DNA of 49,171 nt from the NCBI GenBank assembly GCA_017443765.1, contig JAFSYB010000130.1:1-49171 (forward strand). Reading direction: 5' to 3'. This DNA is from Muribaculaceae bacterium. GTDB lineage: Bacteria; Bacteroidota; Bacteroidia; Bacteroidales; Muribaculaceae. Position 1 is the stretch's first letter; each line of letters begins with the position of its first letter. The position numbers were made by a program, and so were the translations under genes. The notes under the pieces are model-generated. The model worked only from the letters and a program-made list of their open reading frames with translations. It was not told the DNA's origin and did no database searches. Of the stretch, positions 1 to 6,326 are shown piece after piece.

Positions 1-226
1 ACATTTCCATCACCGATACGGCCCAGCTGTATACGTCCGTCCGCCGGGTCAGCGGTTTGCCGTCCATCTGCTCCATGCTGCAGTAGGCCGGAGTATATCC
101 ACCGCTGGCCGCCATGTGGGTGGCTGTGACCTGGGCCGTGAGGCGCGACTGCGCCATGCTGCAGGCCCCGCCCTTGCGCTTCACCGTGCCGCTCCTCACA
201 ATGGCACGACCACTCGTGGGGGTCAG
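1..226 (-). pseudogene. Ser/Thr protein kinase-like fragment, cut by the window edge and broken upstream
   Basis: Read on the minus strand, bases 226 down to 1 stay open and encode a stretch containing GGYTPAYCSMEQ followed by LTRRTDVYSWAVSVMEM. This resembles the end of the activation segment (the APE region) and subdomain IX (the DVYSW aspartate) of bacterial Hanks-type kinases. An in-frame TAG at 227-229 closes the frame upstream, and I find no catalytic loop (HRDLKPxN) or DFG motif in any minus frame between 227 and 365. So either the gene lost its N-terminal half or a frameshift separates it. The C-terminal part lies outside the window. Kinases of this type often sit with vWA and phosphatase genes; whether that applies here cannot be seen. 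I am fairly sure of the kinase resemblance and less sure that it is a pseudogene rather than a sequence error. Confidence 0.5.
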
Positions 227-364
227 CTACCGACTGCGCGAACTGCGGCACAAAAAGAGCAACTACACCACCTATTTGTAGATGCACGGCGCATCTCGCT
301 TTCAGGTGGCGCTATAAATTGCTCGGCGGGATTTGGGGCATTTGCCTTTTTTCGGAACCCACCT

Positions 365-1003
365 TTAGTATCCTAACGGCTCGCCCACGACTACCACGGT
401 GTGGCGGCCGCCCGGACTGTTGCGCAACAGGTGCACATAGTTGCAGATGCACTGCGGCGAGTGGCAGTTGTGACACACGCCGTCGGTTTGGCACGGCGTG
501 GCAATGCCAAAGCGCGACGCGTTGGTGGGCGACGCCGTGCTCCGTGCACGCGCCACCGCGGCCTCGACGCTCTGAGCCACCTTGTTCACGCCAATGACAA
601 AGATGACTTTTTTCGGCCCCCAGGTGATGGCCGCCACGCGGTTGCCGTTGCCGTCGATGTTCACAATCACGCCGTCCTCGCTGATGGCGTTGGCGCTCGA
701 CAGATACACATCGGCGCTGAACGCCTCGAGGTACATTTGCGCGGCAGTCTCGCGGTCGGGTGCCTTGTCGCGGTCAATCACGCGCAGCGTGCCGCGATTG
801 TGCAGCGCCTGGGTCAAGCCCATGTCGCGGATGGTCATCGACCCGCCCCAGGTCACGCTGCTGCCATCGGCAATGAGCGACTGCACGCGCTCCACGGCCT
901 CGCCCGCAGTCTCGCAGTAGTATCCCTCGATGTTACGGCGACGGAGCTGGGCAATCAAATGCTCCCCAAGACGCCTGTTTCGCAATTCAATAGGTGTTGC
1001 CAT
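365..1003 (-). CDS. LUD-domain protein (LutC/YkgG-like, lactate utilisation family)
   Basis: A 212-aa protein covering a whole LUD domain (formerly DUF162). The N-terminal half has the GGSMTIRDMGL segment. The C-terminus carries a cysteine cluster at about residues 171, 177, 180, 185 and 187, ending in CICNYV and then VVVVGEPLGY, a typical tail of the short LutC/YkgG branch. LutC works with LutA and LutB in L-lactate oxidation, but the isolated short forms found in many anaerobes have no settled role; no lutA or lutB is next to it. It is the third gene after the radical SAM and carrier-protein genes, on the same strand and 127 bp after the latter, so co-transcription is possible but not shown. 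The family call is firm; the link to lactate is inference. Confidence 0.88.
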   Translation of the reverse strand: MATPIELRNRRLGEHLIAQLRRRNIEGYYCETAGEAVERVQSLIADGSSVTWGGSMTIRDMGLTQALHNRGTLRVIDRDKAPDRETAAQMYLEAFSADVYLSSANAISEDGVIVNIDGNGNRVAAITWGPKKVIFVIGVNKVAQSVEAAVARARSTASPTNASRFGIATPCQTDGVCHNCHSPQCICNYVHLLRNSPGGRHTVVVVGEPLGY

Positions 1004-1130
1004 TTCGGTTGTTTTTTAGTGGATTCTTACGGCAATAGAATGATGATGTATGGGTGGGTTAATGTAACGTGTGGCACGTCAATGGCACGCTCGCGGCGAA
1101 TCTGCTGACAAGTGTATTTCTTGTTGAGGC

Positions 1131-1778
1131 TCAGCGCTTGGCTTTGGCCTTGGCCTTGATGACTTGACTGGCGAGGCGGCGTGGGGTGGGAGGGTCGGCG
1201 AGGAAGTTGTCGGGCAGCTCCACCTGATAGAGGCTTTCCACTTCCGTCACAAATTGCACCACATTTATTGAGTCCATGCCCAGGTCGCTGATGAGGTTGC
1301 TGTCGGGCGTGATGGCGATGCCATTGTAGGTGGCGTCGATTCTCTTGGCGCAGAGTGCAATGATGTCGTGCGTCACCGCGTCGATGTCGGCGGCCAAGGC
1401 GGTAGCCTCGCGCTGACTCTGCTCGGTTTCGTGATATACCACGGGCGGCGGCCCATACACTAATTGCGGCGACCCGTAGAGGGGGGCAACCCTGCGTTCC
1501 TGGGCGCGTCTCACCGAGTCGCGGCGTGCGCGCTCGCGCTTGCGCTGTGCCTCCTGGGCAACGGCCTGCGTGTCGGGTTCGGCGTGCTGCGTGGCGGCAA
1601 ACAGCTCATCGAAGTCGAGCGCCTCGCCGCCAATGGCCACCACGTCGGCCGCGGTGACCTCGACCTCGAGGCGCGGTGCCTGCGTCGATGGGTACGATGC
1701 CACAATGCCCGGAGCCAGACCGGCGGTCACTGCTGCTCCCACAGCAGTGAGCGATTTCTTTCCTTTGTTCTTATTCAT
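1131..1778 (-). CDS. Acyl carrier protein-like domain fused to an export-like N-terminus
   Basis: A 215-aa protein. Residues 1-33 have a basic start (MNKNKGKK) and a small-residue hydrophobic stretch, like a signal peptide or a precursor leader. Residues about 35-62 carry ADVVAIGGEALDFDELFA, followed by a charged, Arg/Gln-rich linker and a Pro/Tyr-rich segment. Residues about 130-208 look like a phosphopantetheine carrier domain: SDLGMDSINVVQF places the attachment serine at about residue 170, followed by the usual helix with ELPD. The tail is Lys/Ala repeats. Carrier proteins are loaded in the cytoplasm, so an export signal would be odd; the N-terminus may instead be a leader read by a modifying enzyme. 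It lies 151 bp downstream of a radical SAM/SPASM gene on the same strand. The carrier domain is a good call; substrate and localisation are unknown. Confidence 0.75.
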   Translation of the reverse strand: MNKNKGKKSLTAVGAAVTAGLAPGIVASYPSTQAPRLEVEVTAADVVAIGGEALDFDELFAATQHAEPDTQAVAQEAQRKRERARRDSVRRAQERRVAPLYGSPQLVYGPPPVVYHETEQSQREATALAADIDAVTHDIIALCAKRIDATYNGIAITPDSNLISDLGMDSINVVQFVTEVESLYQVELPDNFLADPPTPRRLASQVIKAKAKAKR

Positions 1779-1929
1779 AATTCCAAATGATTATTTCCAA
1801 TCCAAAAAGTCGGGTTCACTTCCATATACAACAGTGGGATTGCCTGGGGCGGCAAGCCAAAGGCTGACGAACTCAAAAGCACAAATGGCCCGATGCTAAA
1901 TTCGTGTGGAGGTGAACTTTGTGTCATAT

Positions 1930-3009
1930 TTATCGCATATTGAGTTTAACGTTTTTCAGTCGGTTGTAGTGGCACATCATCAGGTCGCCATGCTCGTCGC
2001 GCAGGTGGAAACCGTTGCCCTGGCAGTAGCGGAACGCCTCGCACTCGCTGCACGCCCCGCGGCGCATCCACGCGCGGTCGCGGTATGGCTCAAAGCGGTG
2101 CTCCCACACGTCCCAAAAGCGGTCGCGGTAGATGTTGCCCTGGCTGTAGTCGCTGCGTATGCTCAGGCAGCCCGAGATGTCGCCGTTGGCACGCACGCTC
2201 GCCACCGTGAGACCCGCCTGGCAGTTGTAGAAATAGTCGCGCACAAGCCCCTCGTAGGCACCCAAGTAGCCCTCGCACGCATAGCTCAGGCCGATTTTTC
2301 CCTCGCGCCGCGTGACCACGATAAAGTTGAGCAAGTCGCGGAACTGCTCGTCGCTCAGCTGCAGGCTGTCGTCGGCGGCAGCACGGCCCATGGGAATAAT
2401 GGTGAAGCATCGCCAGTGGCGCACGCCGGCCTCGATCAGCAGCCGCTTCAGCTCGGCCAGCCGGTGGATGTTCCGGCTGTTCACGCACGTGATCACGTCC
2501 CACGTCAGGCCGGGAATCGTCTGCACCGCCTCCACGGCCCGCATGGCGCGGTCGAAGCCCGTCGACGTGTTCCGCAGCCAGTTGTGGTCGTCGCGCGTGC
2601 CGTCCACGTCGACCGACAGCGAGCCGATGCCGGCCTGCGCCAACTCGCGTGCCACGGCCGTGTCGAGCGTGAGGCCGTTGGTCACCATCCCCCACACAAA
2701 GCCGCGCTCCACGATGGCGCGGCCGCAGTCCATCAGGTCGCCACGCACCAAGGGCTCGCCGCCCACGGTGTTCACCATCACCTGTCCGGGGGCGCAGTGT
2801 GCCGCCACGTCGTCGAGCACCGGCACAAAGTCAGCCAGTGCCATGTCGGCCACGCTTGCCTCGCGCAGGCAGTCGCTCCCGCAGTGACGGCAAGCCATGT
2901 TGCAGCGCAGCGTGCACTCCCAAAACAGCTGCCGCAGCGGATGCTCACGTTTCAGCCCCTCCACATAGTCGCGGGTGGCCTCTAAGTATTCTTGTTGCGT
3001 TACATTCAT
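1930..3009 (-). CDS. Radical SAM/SPASM-domain enzyme
   Basis: A 359-aa protein if started at the ATG at 3009. An upstream in-frame ATG at 3066 is rejected because a TAATTTTG promoter -7 box at 3063-3070 would put transcription start downstream of it. The radical SAM motif CNMACRHC lies at residues 36-43, inside LFWECTLRCNMACRHCGSDC, a form typical of Bacteroidales enzymes assigned to rSAM/lipoprotein or peptide-maturation systems. A glycine-rich NTVGGEPL segment follows for SAM binding. The C-terminus has SPASM cysteines (C in FYNCQAG, GCLSI, then CSECEAFRYCQGN) that would hold auxiliary Fe-S clusters. Such enzymes usually modify a peptide or protein encoded nearby; the adjacent carrier-domain protein is the obvious candidate. 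The class is certain; the reaction is unknown. Confidence 0.88.
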   Translation of the reverse strand: MNVTQQEYLEATRDYVEGLKREHPLRQLFWECTLRCNMACRHCGSDCLREASVADMALADFVPVLDDVAAHCAPGQVMVNTVGGEPLVRGDLMDCGRAIVERGFVWGMVTNGLTLDTAVARELAQAGIGSLSVDVDGTRDDHNWLRNTSTGFDRAMRAVEAVQTIPGLTWDVITCVNSRNIHRLAELKRLLIEAGVRHWRCFTIIPMGRAAADDSLQLSDEQFRDLLNFIVVTRREGKIGLSYACEGYLGAYEGLVRDYFYNCQAGLTVASVRANGDISGCLSIRSDYSQGNIYRDRFWDVWEHRFEPYRDRAWMRRGACSECEAFRYCQGNGFHLRDEHGDLMMCHYNRLKNVKLNMR

Positions 3010-3062
3010 GCCACGACGCTGTCCAGTCCTATGCCGAAGCGAGTAGTTTTCACATTCATGCT

Positions 3063-3070
3063 GCAAAATT
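3063..3070 (-). promoter_or_regulatory. Bacteroidota -7 element for the radical SAM gene
   Basis: On the minus strand this reads TAATTTTG, matching TAnnTTTG. It sits directly downstream of the conserved block cgctcaacttgcac and 54 nt before the ATG at 3009, which makes that ATG the likely start. A clear TTTG -33 box at the usual spacing is not obvious. Confidence 0.55.
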
Positions 3071-3120
3071 AGTGCAAGTTGAGCGCAATGGCAAGAAAAA
3101 CAAGATTTTTCTTGCCATTG
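3071..3120 (-). repeat. Hairpin plus promoter-proximal block, copy 1
   Basis: Bases 3086-3100 and 3106-3120 form a perfect 15-bp inverted repeat around a 5-base loop. It is followed, in the minus direction, by the 15-base block at 3071-3085, which is repeated exactly at 3157-3171, where another hairpin again precedes it. In this copy the block leads straight into the TAATTTTG box. The pairing of a terminator-like hairpin with a promoter block looks like an insulating element. Confidence 0.6.
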
Positions 3121-3156
3121 CCGAAACGCCGCCTAATTTCGCGCGAAGCGCAACAT

Positions 3157-3190
3157 AGTGCAAGTTGAGCGAAAAAGCAAAGCTTGCTTT
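3157..3190 (-). repeat. Hairpin plus promoter-proximal block, copy 2 (also possible RNA terminator)
   Basis: Bases 3174-3180 and 3184-3190 form a 7-bp stem with a 3-base loop. In the minus direction a run of T follows and then the same 15-base block as at 3071-3085. After the block comes tatgttgc, which resembles but does not match TAnnTTTG. The hairpin could end a minus-strand transcript covering 3.2-3.48 kb. Confidence 0.5.
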
Positions 3191-3481
3191 GATTTTTGGA
3201 TAATCAGCGGCCGGGTCTGCCGCGGCATGAATGCTCGGAACTCTCGTGACACAGCACTCGCACGCTTGGTGAAGCGCAGGCCGTATAGGTCTGCATGAGG
3301 CCAGCGGCCTCAAAGTGAAAGAAACCCCACGGCGCATACATCGAAGATGTGTGTGGCGTGGGGAGAGCCCCTCCGCGGCTGGGCCTCGAAGAGGGCCAAC
3401 TAAGCGTGTCGTATGTGTGGAGCCGACACTCACAAAGTTCCTCTTCGAGGCATCAGGGGAGTCTTTGAACAAGATAGTATC
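3172..3481 (-). ncRNA. Candidate structured RNA of about 300 nt
   Basis: This GC-rich 430-bp gap holds a chain of strong stems: 3276-3282 with 3288-3294; 3296-3302 with 3306-3312 (perfect 7 bp, loop agc); 3325-3342 with 3346-3363 (18 bp with one mismatch and two wobbles, 3-base loop); and 3384-3394 with 3440-3450 (perfect 11 bp) enclosing 3406-3411 with 3424-3429. On the minus strand the series ends at a terminator-like hairpin (3174-3190). Its presumed 5' edge carries a 19-base motif (3463-3481) found again at 4924-4942. A 138-codon open frame crosses it but is Arg/Pro/Ser-rich and resembles nothing I know. It does not look like RNase P RNA, tmRNA or SRP RNA to me. The strand is inferred from the terminator. 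Confidence 0.42.
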
Positions 3482-3493
3482 TACTCAATGCAA

Positions 3494-4111
3494 TTAGAGG
3501 TTTGTTATTTCGAATACCGATGAATCTTTGACCTCTGCAAGACGGATAATTTCATCTTTGATTCTTAAAAGGAAATCATCAGTGACATTCACATTGCTGA
3601 GTGTTTCGATACATTGTTGGAAGTTGCCAGACTCTCGATACAGTTCTGCTTTTAATAATTCATCTTGTACCCAATTGTCAATCAGCCAATTAATGTTATT
3701 GAGCATAAACTGCTTGTCATCTTCTGTTGGTTGTTTGTCAGTTTCTACCCGATAAAAACAATCATTATATGTATGAAACAGAAGCAATCTGACGTTGCAC
3801 TCTTCGTTAGCACTTTCAAAGCCCTCATTATTAAGTTGAATGAATGCCTCTTTCATTTCAGGGAATGTCAAAGTGCCAAGTTCAATGGAACAGCCATCTT
3901 TAGCATACTTTACTTCTTGGCGAGACAAGATATAAAACTTCCCACATTTTGGGCATTTTTGAACAATAGAAACTTGAGGCAGCATAGGAGCATCACGCTT
4001 ATTATCTGACCAATATCTTGCGCCAATAGTATTGCCCGACATTAAGCTTAAAAGCTCTTTATCCGTTCCGCAAAACGGACACTTTACGATTTGAGGATGT
4101 CCTGGTAACAT
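3494..4111 (-). CDS. Zinc-ribbon protein of unknown function
   Basis: A 205-aa protein. Two CxxC pairs, CPFCG at about residue 11 and CPKCG at about residue 53, should bind one zinc ion. The rest is mostly helical and acidic, with a segment near residues 155-185 (ELLKAELYRESGNFQQCIETL) resembling one TPR hairpin. There is no signal peptide or membrane segment, so it is probably cytoplasmic. Base composition is clearly more A/T-rich than its neighbours, which together with the nearby transposase remnant suggests recent acquisition. It stands alone on the minus strand between the RNA-like element and the debris region. I do not recognise the family; the zinc ribbon is the only supported functional clue. 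Confidence 0.7.
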   Translation of the reverse strand: MLPGHPQIVKCPFCGTDKELLSLMSGNTIGARYWSDNKRDAPMLPQVSIVQKCPKCGKFYILSRQEVKYAKDGCSIELGTLTFPEMKEAFIQLNNEGFESANEECNVRLLLFHTYNDCFYRVETDKQPTEDDKQFMLNNINWLIDNWVQDELLKAELYRESGNFQQCIETLSNVNVTDDFLLRIKDEIIRLAEVKDSSVFEITNL

Positions 4112-4331
4112 AATACTGTGTGTTTAAAATAACGTTCTTTCTTAATTAGCGTTCAGAGTATATTTCTTGTTAAGCAAAAACCGTGCCATAGTGTTTTAGA
4201 ATATAATACCGCAGTTATATTTGTACCTTAATTCCGCAGCAGCATGATTTAATGAACTTTATAACATTCTGAGGTACAATAAGTTCCATGGGTTTGCCAT
4301 ATCAGAAATATCACCTAATTTAGTGGTGTAA

Positions 4332-4592
4332 AAACAAAAGACAAAAACTCTGAACGGCAAGGCCAAGTTACAACTAAAATCCGACATCATCAACTCTTTC
4401 GGGTCACTTATTTCGATTTTCAGGCAATTTGACCGCAGCGGCATCCGCTTGGTCATCGACAGTCACCTGGGCAGGCGTGGCACGACAAAGGCGGCGTTTT
4501 CCCACGGCGACGTGTTCGCCTCGCTGTTCGGCAGCTACCTGTGCGGCGGCGATGCCATTGAGGACGTGATTGACATCAAGCCGTTCAGAGGT
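4332..4592 (+). pseudogene. IS1380-family transposase, N-terminal remnant
   Basis: The plus frame from just after a TAA at 4329-4331 encodes KLQLKSDIINSFGSLISIF, then VIDSHLGRRG and LFGSYLCGGDAIEDV. This order (short basic start, 'FGGxxSI' segment, 'IDSxLG', then 'CGGxxIEDV') is that of the N-terminal part of IS1380-type transposases known in Bacteroides. The similarity stops at about 4592; the DDE catalytic core is missing and the frame runs into the degenerate repeat that follows. No intact ATG is seen at the expected start. It is a dead fragment and the main sign that 4.1-5.0 kb is a scar of past insertions. Confidence 0.6.
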
Positions 4593-4622
4593 TTTTTGAG
4601 TGCCGGCCATTTTGCCTTCAGG

Positions 4623-4870
4623 TGTAACAGCACGCTCCGTTTTTTGCCGCATTCAGCGGCTTGGAGCAGCCAAGGTGTAACAGCATAGTCCGTTTCTTGC
4701 TGCCGATGGCCCGCTTTTCACCCTAAGTGTAACAGCATAGTCCGTTTTTAGTGATTCTGGACGAAACGCAAAATCGCAACTCGCTGATAATCAACCGCCA
4801 TTAAATGAGGCAAGAACCTCAAATTGCGGTTACCGATTCATCTCGACTCTGTAACAGCTTGCTCCGATTT
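4623..4870 (+). repeat. Four degenerate copies of a 22-base motif at spaced intervals
   Basis: The motif tgtaacagcatagtccg, followed by a T-rich run, begins at 4623, 4676, 4728 and 4850. Copies 2 and 3 are nearly identical; copies 1 and 4 differ at a few central positions (cacgctccg, cttgctccg). The first three are 52-53 bp apart, leaving about 30 bases of unrelated sequence between motifs. No leader and no cas genes are nearby. It follows the transposase remnant directly. No gene is supported between 4112 and 5032 apart from these elements. Confidence 0.55.
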
Positions 4871-4897
4871 TTCCAGCTCGGTTGTGTGATAGACGGG

Positions 4898-4942
4898 CAA
4901 AGCCCTCGAAGAGGTCAGGAGGGCTTTGAACAAGATAGTATC
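4898..4942 (-). repeat. Second copy of the edge motif of the candidate RNA, with hairpin
   Basis: Bases 4924-4942 repeat 3463-3481 exactly (ctttgaacaagatagtatc), and the bases just left of them (cctcgaagaggtcagga) echo the tail of the first element. A perfect 10-bp stem joins 4898-4907 to 4919-4928. The remainder of the 3.2-3.48 kb structure is absent, so this is either a truncated copy or an independent site sharing the motif. Confidence 0.45.
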
Positions 4943-5032
4943 CCCAAAACTCACGGTTTTGCGGGTGTTCCGTTAATTTCCTTTGCTTCGTGTCAGGTTC
5001 GATGATTCCCGGCGCGACGCAGCGGGATGCCA

Positions 5033-5329
5033 TCACTCAGGCCTGCACCACTTGCACGGCGTGCGCCCCATTGACCGGGCTTTGCTCGCCGAGACGGCAA
5101 TGACGCTTTTTGAGCAATTGTTAAGCCCTTTGCAATCCGACGATTTGTGATACCGCTTCGATTGCGGGCCAGTGCAGATGTATACGGTTGCTTGGCTGTG
5201 TGGGGGGGGCGTGTATAGGCTTGCGGCAAAGACGGAATTGATCCCGCAAGTGGATGACTCATGCCTGGTGTCGTTGCACGCTGTCAGCAACAAAACAAAG
5301 GCACAGAACAGTAAGGCCAAGTGTTTCAT
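5033..5329 (-). CDS. Small lipoprotein with a Cys/His (CxxC) tail
   Basis: A 98-aa protein if started at the ATG at 5329 (MKHLALLFCAFVLLLTACN). This gives a clean lipoprotein signal with lipobox LTAC, which a longer start at 5362 would bury. The mature part contains VYICTG, a YHKSSDCKGL segment and a closing GRTPCKWC. This is a small Cys/His module seen at the end of many Bacteroidales and phage-associated proteins and probably binds metal. The preceding 203-aa membrane protein in the same operon has a related module (VYHLTCHNDC ... LCEYC). It is the last gene of the 9.9-5.0 kb operon, 11 bp after the 64-aa gene. Function unknown; lipoprotein status is a firm prediction. Confidence 0.75.
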   Translation of the reverse strand: MKHLALLFCAFVLLLTACNDTRHESSTCGINSVFAASLYTPPPHSQATVYICTGPQSKRYHKSSDCKGLNNCSKSVIAVSASKARSMGRTPCKWCRPE

Positions 5330-5340
5330 GTCGATTCGGA

Positions 5341-5535
5341 TTACCAGACAAAGAAAATCCAAAACAGGCCTTTGAGTTCAGACAGAACGGAATCGATGAA
5401 GATGATTTCAAGGATTGAGTCATCTGTCTTGCAGTATTGAATAAAATACACCACGGTCATTATTTGGCTGATAATGATGTATATCGCGGTAAGAAAACTG
5501 AAAATGGCTCCTCCCGTGTCTTTTGAATCGCTCAT
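5341..5535 (-). CDS. Small membrane protein (64 aa)
   Basis: The sequence begins MSDSKDTGG and then holds one clear membrane segment at about residues 10-33 (FSFLTAIYIIISQIMTVVYFI). A second hydrophobic stretch closes the protein (LFWIFFVW). The polar link between them carries CKTDDS. It sits 11 bp after the 49-aa gene and 11 bp before the lipoprotein gene, in the same direction, which supports it as a real operon member despite its size. I do not recognise a family. Confidence 0.6.
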   Translation of the reverse strand: MSDSKDTGGAIFSFLTAIYIIISQIMTVVYFIQYCKTDDSILEIIFIDSVLSELKGLFWIFFVW

Positions 5536-5546
5536 AATAAATGGTT

Positions 5547-5696
5547 TTAGTTGTTAAGTCCGGCAATAAGCAGTGCGCCCCATGCGACCACGATGAGTTT
5601 GCCCAAAAGCCCGGCTTTGGCAAACATTGACAGCGGCCACAGCGGCCCGAACAAAAATGCGAGAATGAAGTAGATGATAGTTGCTGCTGTTAACAT
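5547..5696 (-). CDS. Tiny membrane protein (49 aa)
   Basis: The minus-strand ATG at 5696 opens a 49-codon frame ending in TAA at 5547-5549. It has two hydrophobic segments, about residues 3-20 (TAATIIYFILAFLFGPLW) and 31-47 (LGKLIVVAWGALLIAG), separated by a short loop with one Lys. That pattern suggests a two-pass helical hairpin. It lies 12 bp after the 203-aa membrane protein gene and 11 bp before the 64-aa gene. The even spacing and the hydrophobic pattern argue that it is translated, although it is short. Function unknown. Confidence 0.55.
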   Translation of the reverse strand: MLTAATIIYFILAFLFGPLWPLSMFAKAGLLGKLIVVAWGALLIAGLNN

Positions 5697-5708
5697 GATG
5701 AATAGGGA

Positions 5709-6320
5709 TTAGGGTTGATAACTATTGGCGACAGCCTCGCTCTCGGCTGCTTCGGCCCACTCTTCGCAGTACTCGCACAGTGTGTACTGGTCTGTGAGCT
5801 CATAGCCTTGGAGGCGGTCGAATGTGCCGTTCTTGTGCGCCTTGGCCTTGTCTTCGCAGTCGTTGTGGCAAGTCAAATGGTAGACATTTGCTTTGGTGTC
5901 CACAAAAAAAGTCTCGCAATCAAAGCGATAGTTTTGGTAATACCTTTCGCTAAAGAAGATGGCGGCAATGGCCAATGCAACCAACGTGATGCCCCATGCA
6001 ATGGTAAGCTTGTAGCGCAGTGGTATTGGGGTTTTATTATGCTTGTCGCCCAAGGAAAAGGGTTCAGTGTCGTCAACTTCCACTTCCACATCCAACAGGG
6101 CAACCATAGCAGCCATCAACAGGGTGAAGACTAACGATTTACCGCTTAACCAACCCAGCAGCCATTGCACGAATCCATTGTGGAAATACCACGTCAGTAC
6201 CACGGTCACTGCCAGCAGCACTAACCCGACGGGAACCGCAATAAAACCAACACTATTAAACCAATCATAGGTGCTGCGCCCTATGGTGTCGGACAAGAAC
6301 GAGCGTCTGCAAGTGGGCAT
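5709..6320 (-). CDS. Multi-pass membrane protein with C-terminal Cys/His module
   Basis: A 203-aa protein. Hydrophobic segments lie at about residues 24-44, 50-78 (two close segments around WLLGWLSGKSLVF) and 104-124 (LTIAWGITLVALAIAAIFF), so three to four membrane passes. The stretch between residues 78 and 100 is acidic (DVEVEVDDTE). The C-terminal domain has VYHLTCHNDCEDK and, after 20 residues, LCEYCEEW, a CxxxC/CxxC arrangement like that of the terminal lipoprotein of this operon. It starts 6 bp after the Sel1 gene stop. No enzyme motif is visible. I read it as a membrane component of the same assembly; the function is unknown. Confidence 0.7.
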   Translation of the reverse strand: MPTCRRSFLSDTIGRSTYDWFNSVGFIAVPVGLVLLAVTVVLTWYFHNGFVQWLLGWLSGKSLVFTLLMAAMVALLDVEVEVDDTEPFSLGDKHNKTPIPLRYKLTIAWGITLVALAIAAIFFSERYYQNYRFDCETFFVDTKANVYHLTCHNDCEDKAKAHKNGTFDRLQGYELTDQYTLCEYCEEWAEAAESEAVANSYQP

Positions 6321-6326
6321 AGGGTG

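Noticed and set aside
1906..2985. Long plus-strand frame opposite the radical SAM gene, and similar long frames opposite nqr, exb, TPR and amidase genes
   Set aside because: High-GC third codon positions create long antisense frames; they are Ala/Val/His/Arg-rich, lack domains and mirror well-supported genes.
3056..3472. 138-codon minus-strand frame across the intergenic hairpins
   Set aside because: Arg/Pro/Ser-rich composition, no domain, overlaps the radical SAM promoter, and the DNA is explained better by stems of a structured RNA. It is kept only as the test that would refute the RNA call.
3172..3481. RNase P RNA, tmRNA or SRP RNA
   Set aside because: A partial resemblance (gaggaac ... 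ggctccac) to the RNase P core was noticed, but the conserved P4 sequence and the 3' half are not present; no tmRNA tag frame or CCA end was seen.
4623..4870. CRISPR array
   Set aside because: Repeats are short and diverged, only three are evenly spaced, and there is no leader or cas gene in the window.
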